Source of the DNA: Hoeflea_A sp965249925
GTDB lineage: Bacteria; Pseudomonadota; Alphaproteobacteria; Rhizobiales; Rhizobiaceae
Length of the DNA: 64,000 bases
Direction of reading: 5' to 3'
NCBI GenBank assembly: GCA_965249925.1
Contig: OZ252260.1
Coordinates: forward strand, 1,922,001-1,986,000
Within the stretch, counting starts at the first letter, position 1; each line of letters begins with the position of its first letter. The notes under the pieces are model-generated. The model saw only the letters and a list, made by a program, of their open reading frames with translations. It had not been told where the DNA came from and searched no databases. The translations under genes and the position numbers were made by a program. Below are positions 54,301 to 61,899 of the stretch, piece by piece.

Positions 54301-56021
54301 ATTGCCGTTTGCGGTACGCCGGCTGCGGCGGCGGTTTTGGCCAAGCGGATTTCGATACAGCAGCGGGCGGCGTCCACGTCGCAACCCATGCCGATCACCA
54401 CACCGCTGCGTTCCGGGTCGACTGCGCCGACCTTGTCGATCGCCAGTTGGGACGCGGCGAGAATGGCCGTTTGCTGACCCAGGCTCTGCTTCAGATCATT
54501 CGGTTGGAACCGCAGTTTGCCAAACGGGATTTCCACGGCCTCCATGCGACCGGCCGCGTCGGCATCACCGTGCTGCAGCGCCTGGCAGAACGCATCGAAA
54601 CCCCTGGTTTTGCCGGCGACCATGCCAATACCGCACAACGCGATGGGTTCAGGCGCCGGTGCGTCGACCGGGTAAACGGGGCAATCCCCGGTAAATTCCT
54701 CCAGGATCAGATGCGCATTGCTGCCGCCAAAACCGAAATTGTTGATTCCGGCACGCCGCGGCGCCGTATCGGGCCAGGGCTCAGCCTCATGCAGCGGTCT
54801 GAACGGACCGGAGGTAAGCTGCTCGAGCGGTTGCTGCGCATGCAGCGTCGGCGGCCTGAGGCCGGCTGCCATCGCGCCGGTGACCTTCAGCACTGCACCG
54901 ATCCCGGCCGCCGTCAGGGCATGGCCCATATTGGATTTGATCGAACCGACCGGCAGGTCCGGCACGCCGTCGAATACCGACGCGATGCTTTCCAGTTCCG
55001 TACCGTCGCCGACAGGCGTTCCTGTTGCATGGCATTCCAGCAGCGTCAGGGTCTTCGGGTCGACGCCGGAAACGGCGTAAGCGTTGCGGATCGCCTGGGC
55101 CTGACCGGCGCTCGATGGCGCCAGCAGGCCGCTTCGCCGTCCGTTGTTGGAAAGCCCGATACCGCGAATAACCGCGTGGATGCGGTCACCATCACGGAGC
55201 GCATCCGACAGACGTTTGAGGACAACGATGCCGGCACCTTCGGCCGGCAGCAGGCCGTCGGCCTGGCGGCTGAACGGTGCGCTGATGCCCGAGGGGCTCA
55301 AAGCGTTGATATCGGCAAACCCCAGATGGAGAAATATGTTTTCGGTCCCGCAGACTGCGCCCGTCAGGGCCAGATCGGCCGTGCCGTCCTGTAGGTAGTC
55401 GCAGGCCAGTTTCATCGCGTAGAGCGACGATGCGCAAGCGGCGTCCAGACAATAGGCCGGTCCATCGGCGCCGAGGGCTTCGGCGAGCAGATGCGCCGGA
55501 CGGCCGGAGGAGAACCGGTTGGCCCAGCATGGTTTGTCGGCTTCGCCGGATATGGCCGGCCGGCTCGACAGCCCCAGTGGAGCTTCCACGAGGCAGCGAT
55601 GCGCGAGATCGACCAGGCTCGCCGTGGGATAGGAATGATTGCCGATGACGATCGCCGTATTGAGCGGCACCGATACCGCATACCCGGCGTCTGTTACCGC
55701 CTGTCTGGCCGAATCGAGCAGCCATCGCACCGAGCCATCGAGATCGCCAATCCTTTCGGCCGACATCCGAAAGCCATCCGGGTCAAACGACTCGTCGAAT
55801 CCGGTGACAAATCCGCCACGCCGCGGCGTCGCCATGTCGCCTTGCCTGACCGTGCGACCGTACGTTCCGGTGACCTGGTTCAGATCCACCGGCCATCGTC
55901 CTTCGGGTACCGGGACTGTCAGATCGCGTCCCTCGACGATGGCTGTCCAGAGCGATTGCGCATCCAAAGCGCCGGGGAGGACGCAACCCTGTCCGATGAT
56001 TGCAATTGGCTCGAATGCCAT
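48351..56021 (-). CDS. pfaC: PUFA-synthase-like megasynthase, KS-CLF-AT-DH-DH with C-terminal PS-DH-like domain (PfaC plus PfaB functions)
   Basis: The protein has 2556 residues from ATG 56021. KS (about 1-440) has active Cys196 in DAACASSLY plus CHATGTP and NMGHALTAAG histidines. CLF (about 455-760) has SSEELSG in place of the Cys. AT (about 840-1140) has GLSIGE with Ser943, the His of GHSxG being Leu. Four FabA-like hot-dog segments follow, which pair as the two DH didomains of PfaC: YLHNGTMP (His1429), GHFKNDPCMPG (His1640), NRTMPFS with LLQPCGWLAS, and AHFFEDPVQPGS (His2032). The C-terminal about 400 residues begin DHCPTYVIP (His2188), like the PS-DH region that usually ends PfaA. The gene begins 20 nt after the PfaA-like gene. 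The product is a specialised polyunsaturated or hydroxylated acyl chain, inferred. Confidence 0.9.
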   Translation of the reverse strand: MAFEPIAIIGQGCVLPGALDAQSLWTAIVEGRDLTVPVPEGRWPVDLNQVTGTYGRTVRQGDMATPRRGGFVTGFDESFDPDGFRMSAERIGDLDGSVRWLLDSARQAVTDAGYAVSVPLNTAIVIGNHSYPTASLVDLAHRCLVEAPLGLSSRPAISGEADKPCWANRFSSGRPAHLLAEALGADGPAYCLDAACASSLYAMKLACDYLQDGTADLALTGAVCGTENIFLHLGFADINALSPSGISAPFSRQADGLLPAEGAGIVVLKRLSDALRDGDRIHAVIRGIGLSNNGRRSGLLAPSSAGQAQAIRNAYAVSGVDPKTLTLLECHATGTPVGDGTELESIASVFDGVPDLPVGSIKSNMGHALTAAGIGAVLKVTGAMAAGLRPPTLHAQQPLEQLTSGPFRPLHEAEPWPDTAPRRAGINNFGFGGSNAHLILEEFTGDCPVYPVDAPAPEPIALCGIGMVAGKTRGFDAFCQALQHGDADAAGRMEAVEIPFGKLRFQPNDLKQSLGQQTAILAASQLAIDKVGAVDPERSGVVIGMGCDVDAARCCIEIRLAKTAAAAGVPQTAIDEAALTEAIAGLSSPGHVIGAMPNLPANRINVDFDWQAIGYTVSSEELSGFTALEIAIRALRAGDLDVALAGAVDLSHEPVNRLAGEAVLPTHQQRPGDAAIAFVLKRKRDAEASRDPILATIDVTQASRFDADVEPAQVPECTFGHAHAAAAMVRTCEALATHQGRFNPPTDTDGVTVSVDTFTGMRQTTSLTDIAPGPEFGSRPDAPFLFYTAAEDVGGLREALLTGKNASHGAVRIAITASDRSALTRKIDGIVALIDAGEDPAGPGVHYVAESPNGTVAFVYPGSAAAYAGMARGLPAAFPEVGREIRRIYGESVEALLAAAVDGPQTVTQFADRAAATTSMAIFGTHLLRNHIGIAPAAAIGLSIGEANMLAALGVWDDPRSVLDALLEDGFYDDVGCGFRAIAAVRNPAGVNPVVWENHDVFAPVEAVEAVVRDLDDVWILIVTSPGHCMIGGAPESCAAAIARIAPERSVRAREDLAFHGPFAASVGQSFRRIHRRPLTPAPDIGFYYNARHDRIRLDPDAIADCLRDQGINRVDLRPTVLKAWQDGVRTFIDIGPSNGLAAAISATLGDRPHVVASLDRPRRDSLLQLADLAATVFAAGLDVDIAGLVERLDRLRGGTAVEQAKQPPSLVLPAHLPEVDTAVFESMRQAVDRSAANGIAAEQNAEIIPLRPAVAQIGSAADAGAQMQREAEKMVAVQGGASIVSRRGSQTQSRGGGQTAEPDFRPEDAAATVPGHATIRLRAVTPGSADAASKGDANRKDLKPIEVRVPTGPCFSRAQLEVLAGGRISSVFGPLFAQQDGFRRQCRMPEPPLLLADRVVGMEGEPGSMGTGICWTETDIADDAWYLHNGTMPTGLLIEAGQADLLLISWLGTDFLNRDQRVYRLLGCEITFHEGPLPTAGDTLRYQIHIDGHAQLGDTRMFFFRYDARIGDRLVSSVRSGQAGFFSDEELANSSGVLWSAEEEVPAQDSRCDPAPGCCQKRAFSEEDVAAFAAGDAFACFGQGFEMAAAHQRTPSIPSGRMQLIDRVDMFDPAGGPWGRGYLKASFRVPVDAWYYEGHFKNDPCMPGTLMAEAATQALQFHMAALGFTIDRDGWTFRPVTGEAFKFICRGQVIPDREHQVTYEVFVEEIIGGDTPTLYAALLARCDGHKVFLCRRFGVKLVPDWPLYGLPVARTERTPPCIVSPEGDVPGDPWALLACAWGRPSDAFGSMYAAFDGATHVPRLPGPPYHCVSRIVSTDCPPGKATPGGRVVAEFDVDPNAWYFAESGNRTMPFSILSEVLLQPCGWLASYMGFALAGNLKFRNLDGSEGRVSREIGPETGTLTVTAVLEKSVAAGPMTLVFFDITCCCGQDTVFSLKTDFGFFPPDALAAQKGLPMTDVMREALTQPGFVEPMALNAAESASGLPAGLPLRRLAMVDAVTGFWPDGGREKLGRAVGRQVIDPTAWYFKAHFFEDPVQPGSLGLEALFTLLKATAKLMGLHETFDRPHFEAPALGSDLSWKYRGQVVPTNRAVTTEIDIVGIDEEENAIVVTGAGSLWVDDLRIYEVEGFTLRIRESGPMERETVADATAARDTHVGSTNALGRAPASVDLTGWTIDLANEPWLEDHCPTYVIPVYPMMALVADLIDGTDQSRGDKVSALRDVELSSWLRLDGAPLRLSSKVFASSDNGVSRQIFSTVGEETRRVGRAVERLSGGYPPAPEPWPDIVGDGVAVDPYRSGVLFHFETFHLARDLVRSGSASRFALDAADALRRAGGHAGILLDAVLHGIPHNRPAHWFDDCSDMAAFPYRLERLQLYADLPREGELIVLSRAAGQPTERTIRSEVQVLRSDAVIMEIDLIEALVPIGVYECLEPESRRSFARDHEYRRGWAIADTGNGETRLDVATVRQANWLPGTLESVYGIAPGEAEIDPAVLTELIAIKDHFAVRHQVHPAAVRADGNRARLGTDGPDLPFKLTWHEDTVQVRDIDPETGGPS

Positions 56022-56041
56022 GACCTCGATCCCGATCCACC

Positions 56042-59000
56042 CTACTCCGCCGCGACGGTTTCCCGTTGCGGGCGGCCGGCGATGATGATTTCCGGGTGCG
56101 GATCCGGCTGATGCAGCAGTTCTTGTCGGAAGGCGGCGACACCGGCCTCCATCGGAATGACCGGCACGCCCCGCGCGTCGAACAGGGCACGCATCTGATC
56201 GTCGACCATGCCGCCGTCCCAGGGACCCCAATTGATCGACGCGACGTGGCAGTCCGGACGGGCATTGTGCAGGGCCCAGGCCGCACGATTAAGGGATTCG
56301 TTGGCCATCGCGTAGTCCGCCTGACCGGCGTTTCCGAACCGGCCGGAAACCGAGGAGAACAGGAAAATGAACTTGAGCGGGTCCTGTCCGCAGGCGAACA
56401 TCAAGGCCAACAGCCCGGCGATCTTGGTCTGGAATACAGCCATGAATTGCTCGTCGGTCTTTTGCTCGATCATCTTGTCCGCGCGGACTCCGGCTCCGTG
56501 GATCACGCCGGCAACCGGTCCCCAGCGTTCGCGCGCCACCCGAATGCGGTTGGCTATCTCCTGGTAATTGGTCACGTCGGCGTTCCAGTAATCCGCCTCG
56601 GATCCCGTCTCGCGAATGGCTTCCAGCGTCTCGACGATTTCACGGGAGGCGATGATACCCTTGGCTTTCGCGGCGATCTCGCGCGGTGACGGTTGCTCGC
56701 CACGGGCCAGCGCCTGTCTGGCAAGCGCGTTTCGAAGTTCGGATTCGGAAGCGCTTGGGGCGATACCGTCAGGCCAGGGAACCAGTGTGGTGCGACCGAC
56801 GACGGCAAATCGAAGCCGCGCTTGAGACGCCAGGTCCATGACGACCTGAGCCGTGATGCCGCGCCCGCCGCCGGTGACCACAATCAGGTCTCCGTCGCTG
56901 ACCGTCGCCCGCGGCGCCATTGGCCTGGTGGCGGCTATTGTGCAGACCGGCACCAAACGCTCTCCCTCGGCCGTGAGACCGACCTCGATGTCGTCACCGC
57001 CTTGCAGGATTTCGTCAACGATTCGTCTCGACAGGATCTCCCGGGATGCGTCGCCGCGTTCGACGTCGATGGCTTTGCAGGCGGTATCGGGCCATTCCTG
57101 GGAAACCGTCTTGGTCAATCCCGTCAAGCCGCCCGAACAGGCACGCTCGAGATCGGTGAGCGATCGTCCGAAGCGACCGCCGGTATCCTGCAGGGTGACA
57201 AAGCCGCTGGCTGTTCGGGCGAGCCTCGGCGCTGCGGAACGGGCGGCCTGAAGCGCCCGCAGGTGGATTTCATGACTGGCAAGGCCGGTCGCCAATCCGC
57301 CGGTGACAACGACCACCCGGATATCGTCGGGAACGTTCTGGGCGATGATTTTTGCGCGCACCGAACGCGAATTAAGTTCGTCGACCAGCGACTCGGCCAA
57401 CTCCGGCGCACAATCGGTGACACCGACCAGGCAATCCCGATCGAGCCACCGGGGTGCCTTGCCGATTGCAGGTGACGGTTGCAGCTCTACGCGCTGCCGC
57501 AGAATGTGCGATATGTCGCCGGGCAGTGTCGCCGCAAATGTCTTGAGCGTGAGCGCCGGATCCGCGTCGGTTGCTGGAAGCGGATCGGCAACGGCAGCGG
57601 TTGTCGCGGAGCCGGCAATGGCGGTTGCGATGAGGCCCAGCGTACGCAGGTCCGCCAGCCGTTCCGGCGCAATCTCCGGCATCGAAGGAAGCTGTTCGCG
57701 CAGCGCCGACAGGATCTCGACCTGCTTGATCGAATCGATCCCAAGCTCCGCCTCGAGATCCATGTCGAGGCCCAGCATCTCCGGAGGATAGCCCGTCTTC
57801 TCCGCCACGATCGCCCGCACCGTCTCCGTCACGTCGGAAGCCATCACCGCCATCGGCGGGGTCTCGGCCGGTGGCATCGGCACCGCCACAGGTTCGGGTT
57901 CCGGCGCAGGCTGTCGTTGTGCGGCCGTGGGTTCGGGGGCATGAGGCCGGTCGCCACCGATAGCGTTAGCAATGAGCCCCAACGTGCGCAGGTCCGCCAA
58001 CCGTTCCGGCGCAATCTCCGGCATCGAAGGAAGCTGTTCGCGCAGCGCCGACAGAATCTCGACCTGCTTGATCGAGTCGATCCCGAGTTCCGCCTCGAGA
58101 TCCATGTCGAGGCCCAGCATCTCCGGCGGATAGCCCGTCTTCTCTGCGACGATGGCGCGCACCGTCTCCGTTACGGCGGAAGCCATCACCGCCACCGGCG
58201 GGGGCTCCGCCGTCGGCATCGGTGCCACCGCTGCTTCGGGTTCCAGAACCGCTCGCGGCTGTGCATATGCGGGTTCAGGGATGACGGGTTGGACGCCGCC
58301 GATGGCGTCGGCGATAAGCCCCAGCGTGCGCAGTTCCGCCAGCCGTTCCGGCGCGATCTCCGGCATCGCCGGAAGCTGTTCGCGCAGCGCCGACAGGATC
58401 TCGACCTGCTTGATCGAGTCGATCCCAAGCTCCGCTTCGAGATCCATATCGAGGCCCAGCATCTCCGGAGGATAGCCCGTCTTCTCCGCAACGATGGCCC
58501 GCACCGTCTCCGTCACGCCGGAAGCCGTCGCCGCCATCGGCGAGGTCTCGGCCGGTGGCATCGGCACCGCCACCGGTTCGGATTCCGGCGCAGGCTGTCG
58601 TTGCATGGCCGTTGGTTCGGGGTCACGTGGCCGACCGCCGCCGATGGCGCCAGCGATGAGCCCCAGCGTGCGCAGTTCCGCCAGCCGTTCCGGCGCGATC
58701 TCCGGCATTGCCGGAAGCTGTTCGCGCAGCGCCGACAGGATCTCGACCTGCTTGATCGAGTCGATCCCGAGCTCCGCCTCGAGATCCATGTCGAGGCCCA
58801 GCATCTCCGGCGGATAGCCTGTCTTCTCCGCGACGATGGCCCGCACCGTCTCCGTTGTCTCGGCGGTCGGCGCGGCTTGCAGCGGGTGGACCGGTGGTTC
58901 CTGGATCGACGGCGCGGGTTGCGCGACAGGCACTGGCGGCACGTTGACCGGTTCATCGGTCACCGGCTCAACAGCCGGCGGCTCTACCGGCTTCGCCACG

Positions 59001-61894
59001 GAAGCGGCCGGTTCGTTCTCGCCAGCCTCCCGCCGCGGGTCGATCGGTTCGGTCGACGCCGGCCGCCCATCGACCGCGCTCACCGGAGGATAGGGTTTTT
59101 TGTAGTTCGCGCCGTTGAGCCAAAGCGCGTGTTTGGGTGGTGCCGGAACCGGCACGGCCGGCGGCGCCGCCTGCCAAAGCCAATCCAAATCGACCGGATA
59201 TCCCGAGATGGCCAGTTGACCGACGGTATGCAACATCGCGCGGAACGCGTCGCCGCGCGACGAATCGAGCGAGACCGCTCTGTGCGGCCTGTTCCCCAGG
59301 TTCCGCTTGACCAGACCGGTGAGTACGGAGCCCGGTCCGACTTCGATAAAGGTTCGTGCACCGTCCGAGTAGAGGGATTCGATGGTCTCGCGGAAACGCA
59401 CGGACTGTGCCATTTGCTGCGACAGGATGGACCTGATCTGATCGCCGTCGGCTGGATAGGGACACGCTGTTGTATTCGCGTAGACTGGAATGCTCGGCGC
59501 GCTGACGGTATGGGTCCGAAGAGCCTCCGCAAGGCTTTGCGCTGCGGTGGCAACGATCGGAGAGTGAAAAGCGGTCGACACCGGCAGGCGCACAATCTGC
59601 AGTCCGCGGGTCTCAAGCAGTGGAATGATCGTGCGCAATGCCGCCCCGGTGCCGGACAGGATGACCTGATCCGGGGCATTGTCGTTGGCGATCGCCAGCT
59701 GCGATCCCGCAGCTTCCAGAATCTGGACGATCGCATCCGCGCCGGCGTTGACGGCGATCATTCCCGACTCGCCGTCACGGGCCGCGCTCGCCATGGCTTC
59801 GCCGCGCGCCACCGCAATCCGGACGGCAGCGTCCATGTCAACGACACCGGCGGCATGCAGGGCCATCACCTCACCGAAACTGTGTCCGGCGACAAAGTCC
59901 GGTTTGATCCCGAGAATCTCGAGCAATTTCAGATGCACCAGACTGACACCGGCGATCGCCGGCTGGGCGTTTTGGGTGGCGGTCAGCCGGTCGGCGGCCG
60001 CTGCCTCCGACTCGCTGCCGAATGCTGGAGGCGGAAACACAAGGTCGGTCAGGGTGTCACCGCGGCCTTCCGTCAGCCGGTTGACATGCGCCCAGATATC
60101 ATGTGCCCAGTCGAAATGAAGGGCCAGGTCACCGCTCATGCCGATATACTGGCTGCCCTGGCCGGCAAACAGGCACGCGACACGACCCGCGGCCGCGATA
60201 CCGGTTTCGACCGCAACCCCCGGCGCCATTAAACGCGTCGGTTGTTCCGTGACCTGCAGCGCCTGCTCAATCCGGCTGCGAAGCTCCGTCAACGAACCTA
60301 CAACAACACTAAGACGCAGGCCGTCGTCGCGGCGGAATCCGGCGGCTGACTCCATCGCGTGGTGACCGAGATCCTCAGTCCTTTCGATCGAACCGAGGAG
60401 CAGAGCTGCTTTGTCTCGCAGCGTGCTCAGGTCGGGTGCCGAAAGCAGGAACAACTCCGCCGGCACGGCACGCAGCCTGGCAGCCCGACGTCCAGGGCCG
60501 CGATATTCCTCCATGGTGATGTGAAAGTTGGATCCGCCGAACCCGAAAGCGCTGACCGATGCGCGCCGCGTTTCATTGTCTGGCTTGATCCACGGCCGCG
60601 CCTGCGTGTTCAGGTAGAAGGGCGATTCATCGATGCCGAGTTTGTCGTTGGGTTTGCTGACATTGATGGTCGGCGGCAGAACCTTGTGGTGCAAGGCGAA
60701 CAACGCCTTGATCATGCCGGCCGCGCCGGCGGCGGATTTGGTGTGCCCGATCTGCGATTTGACCGAGCCAAGCGCGCACCAGTTCTGGTCATCCTGGGCA
60801 TCGGCGGCAAACACCGCCCGCAAACCGGCGAACTCGGCGGCGTCGCCGGCCCGCGTTCCGGTACCGTGCGCTTCGACCAGGCCCACGGTCCGCGGCGCGT
60901 AGCCGGCCATTTCATAGGCGCGCTCCAGTGCCAGCGATTGTCCGCCGGCGCGCGGCGCATAGACGCTGGTGCCATTGCCGTCGGATGACGATCCAATGCC
61001 GCGGATCACGCCATAGATCGTATTGCCATCGCGCTCCGCATCCGACAGACGGCGCAGCGCCACCAGCCCGCATCCCTCGCCCATCAGTGTGCCATCGGCG
61101 TCATGCGAAAACGGCCGGCAGACACCGCTGGCCGACATCGCGGGCGTTTTGGAAAAGCACATATACATGAAGATGTTGTTGAGCGCGTCGGCACCGCCCG
61201 TCAGCACCAGATCGGCGTCGCCGAGCCACAATTCGTGCATGCCGAATTTGACGGCGGCAAGCGAACTGGCGCATGCCGCGTCGGCCGTGAAATTGGTGCC
61301 GTTCAGGTCCAGCCGGTTGGCGATGCGACCTGAAACCACATTGCCCAACAGACCCGGAAACGTGCTTTCGCGCCAGTCGGTGAAATGGGCGCTGATATTG
61401 TCGGCGATGCGGTCCGCCACCTCGGGTTGAACACCACCCTCGGTCATCGCCTTGATCCAGATCGGCCGGTTGAGCCGACTTGCCATGTCGCCGATCAACT
61501 CCGTACCGGCCGCGACGCCAAGCACCACACTGGTCCGCGCTTTGTCGAGATCGGCAAACTTGGTGATCTCCGTTATCAGCTGCTTGGCAACCACCAGCGC
61601 CATCAACTGGACGGTATCGGTCGTTTCCACCACATTCGGCGGGGTGCCGTATTCGACCGAATCGAACGGGAAGTGCGGGATGAACGCCCCGTGCTGAGAA
61701 TAGGTCCTGTCCGGCTTGGAGGGATCCGGATCAAAATGATCCGACACGCGCCAGTGTGACTCCGGAACATCCGTAATCAGGTTCCGGCCCTCGACAAGAT
61801 CCTGCCAGAAACCGGCGGTGGTGCCGCGGCCCGGGAACATCGCGCCAACGCCTACAACGGCAATCGGCTCGAACTGATGTTCGCTGTTGTGCAT
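56042..61894 (-). CDS. pfaA: PUFA-synthase-like megasynthase, KS-AT-4xACP-KR (PfaA-like)
   Basis: The protein has 1950 residues from ATG 61894. A frame open to 63097 overlaps pfaD and is rejected. KS (about 1-430) has Cys208 (DAACASSL), His343 (EAHGTGT) and His384 (QIGHTKSAAG). AT (about 520-830) has Ser672 in GHSFGEV and a TAFHSP segment typical of malonyl selectivity. Four near-identical ACPs (Ser1046, 1160, 1274, 1388 in GIDSIK) follow at a strict 114-residue spacing. A ketoreductase ends the protein (TGGGRGIT about 1670, Tyr in GQADYAMANE). The PS-DH that normally follows KR in PfaA is absent and appears instead at the end of the next protein. It iteratively extends and reduces acyl chains on its ACPs. 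Confidence 0.93.
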   Translation of the reverse strand: MHNSEHQFEPIAVVGVGAMFPGRGTTAGFWQDLVEGRNLITDVPESHWRVSDHFDPDPSKPDRTYSQHGAFIPHFPFDSVEYGTPPNVVETTDTVQLMALVVAKQLITEITKFADLDKARTSVVLGVAAGTELIGDMASRLNRPIWIKAMTEGGVQPEVADRIADNISAHFTDWRESTFPGLLGNVVSGRIANRLDLNGTNFTADAACASSLAAVKFGMHELWLGDADLVLTGGADALNNIFMYMCFSKTPAMSASGVCRPFSHDADGTLMGEGCGLVALRRLSDAERDGNTIYGVIRGIGSSSDGNGTSVYAPRAGGQSLALERAYEMAGYAPRTVGLVEAHGTGTRAGDAAEFAGLRAVFAADAQDDQNWCALGSVKSQIGHTKSAAGAAGMIKALFALHHKVLPPTINVSKPNDKLGIDESPFYLNTQARPWIKPDNETRRASVSAFGFGGSNFHITMEEYRGPGRRAARLRAVPAELFLLSAPDLSTLRDKAALLLGSIERTEDLGHHAMESAAGFRRDDGLRLSVVVGSLTELRSRIEQALQVTEQPTRLMAPGVAVETGIAAAGRVACLFAGQGSQYIGMSGDLALHFDWAHDIWAHVNRLTEGRGDTLTDLVFPPPAFGSESEAAAADRLTATQNAQPAIAGVSLVHLKLLEILGIKPDFVAGHSFGEVMALHAAGVVDMDAAVRIAVARGEAMASAARDGESGMIAVNAGADAIVQILEAAGSQLAIANDNAPDQVILSGTGAALRTIIPLLETRGLQIVRLPVSTAFHSPIVATAAQSLAEALRTHTVSAPSIPVYANTTACPYPADGDQIRSILSQQMAQSVRFRETIESLYSDGARTFIEVGPGSVLTGLVKRNLGNRPHRAVSLDSSRGDAFRAMLHTVGQLAISGYPVDLDWLWQAAPPAVPVPAPPKHALWLNGANYKKPYPPVSAVDGRPASTEPIDPRREAGENEPAASVAKPVEPPAVEPVTDEPVNVPPVPVAQPAPSIQEPPVHPLQAAPTAETTETVRAIVAEKTGYPPEMLGLDMDLEAELGIDSIKQVEILSALREQLPAMPEIAPERLAELRTLGLIAGAIGGGRPRDPEPTAMQRQPAPESEPVAVPMPPAETSPMAATASGVTETVRAIVAEKTGYPPEMLGLDMDLEAELGIDSIKQVEILSALREQLPAMPEIAPERLAELRTLGLIADAIGGVQPVIPEPAYAQPRAVLEPEAAVAPMPTAEPPPVAVMASAVTETVRAIVAEKTGYPPEMLGLDMDLEAELGIDSIKQVEILSALREQLPSMPEIAPERLADLRTLGLIANAIGGDRPHAPEPTAAQRQPAPEPEPVAVPMPPAETPPMAVMASDVTETVRAIVAEKTGYPPEMLGLDMDLEAELGIDSIKQVEILSALREQLPSMPEIAPERLADLRTLGLIATAIAGSATTAAVADPLPATDADPALTLKTFAATLPGDISHILRQRVELQPSPAIGKAPRWLDRDCLVGVTDCAPELAESLVDELNSRSVRAKIIAQNVPDDIRVVVVTGGLATGLASHEIHLRALQAARSAAPRLARTASGFVTLQDTGGRFGRSLTDLERACSGGLTGLTKTVSQEWPDTACKAIDVERGDASREILSRRIVDEILQGGDDIEVGLTAEGERLVPVCTIAATRPMAPRATVSDGDLIVVTGGGRGITAQVVMDLASQARLRFAVVGRTTLVPWPDGIAPSASESELRNALARQALARGEQPSPREIAAKAKGIIASREIVETLEAIRETGSEADYWNADVTNYQEIANRIRVARERWGPVAGVIHGAGVRADKMIEQKTDEQFMAVFQTKIAGLLALMFACGQDPLKFIFLFSSVSGRFGNAGQADYAMANESLNRAAWALHNARPDCHVASINWGPWDGGMVDDQMRALFDARGVPVIPMEAGVAAFRQELLHQPDPHPEIIIAGRPQRETVAAE
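57641..58860 (-). repeat. Four tandem 342-bp ACP-coding repeats inside pfaA
   Basis: The codons for the phosphopantetheine Ser lie at 58757-58759, 58415-58417, 58073-58075 and 57731-57733, exactly 342 bp apart. The ACP cores are nearly identical in protein and DNA, and the Pro/Glu-rich linkers differ more. The uniform length implies homogenisation by recombination, with copy number free to change. Confidence 0.95.
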
Positions 61895-61899
61895 AAACC

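Noticed and set aside
56022..56231. Extension of the PfaC-like frame to 2626 residues
   Set aside because: It runs into the end of the PfaA-like gene. The conserved KS opening MAFEPIAIIG starts at 56021.
57641..58860. Possible CRISPR or satellite array
   Set aside because: The 342-bp period encodes in-frame ACP domains with DSIK motifs. There are no short repeats or spacers.
57479..60232. 917-codon open frame on the plus strand
   Set aside because: Antisense to the PfaA-like gene. Its repeats are the mirror of the ACP array and the Arg/His-rich translation has no fold features.
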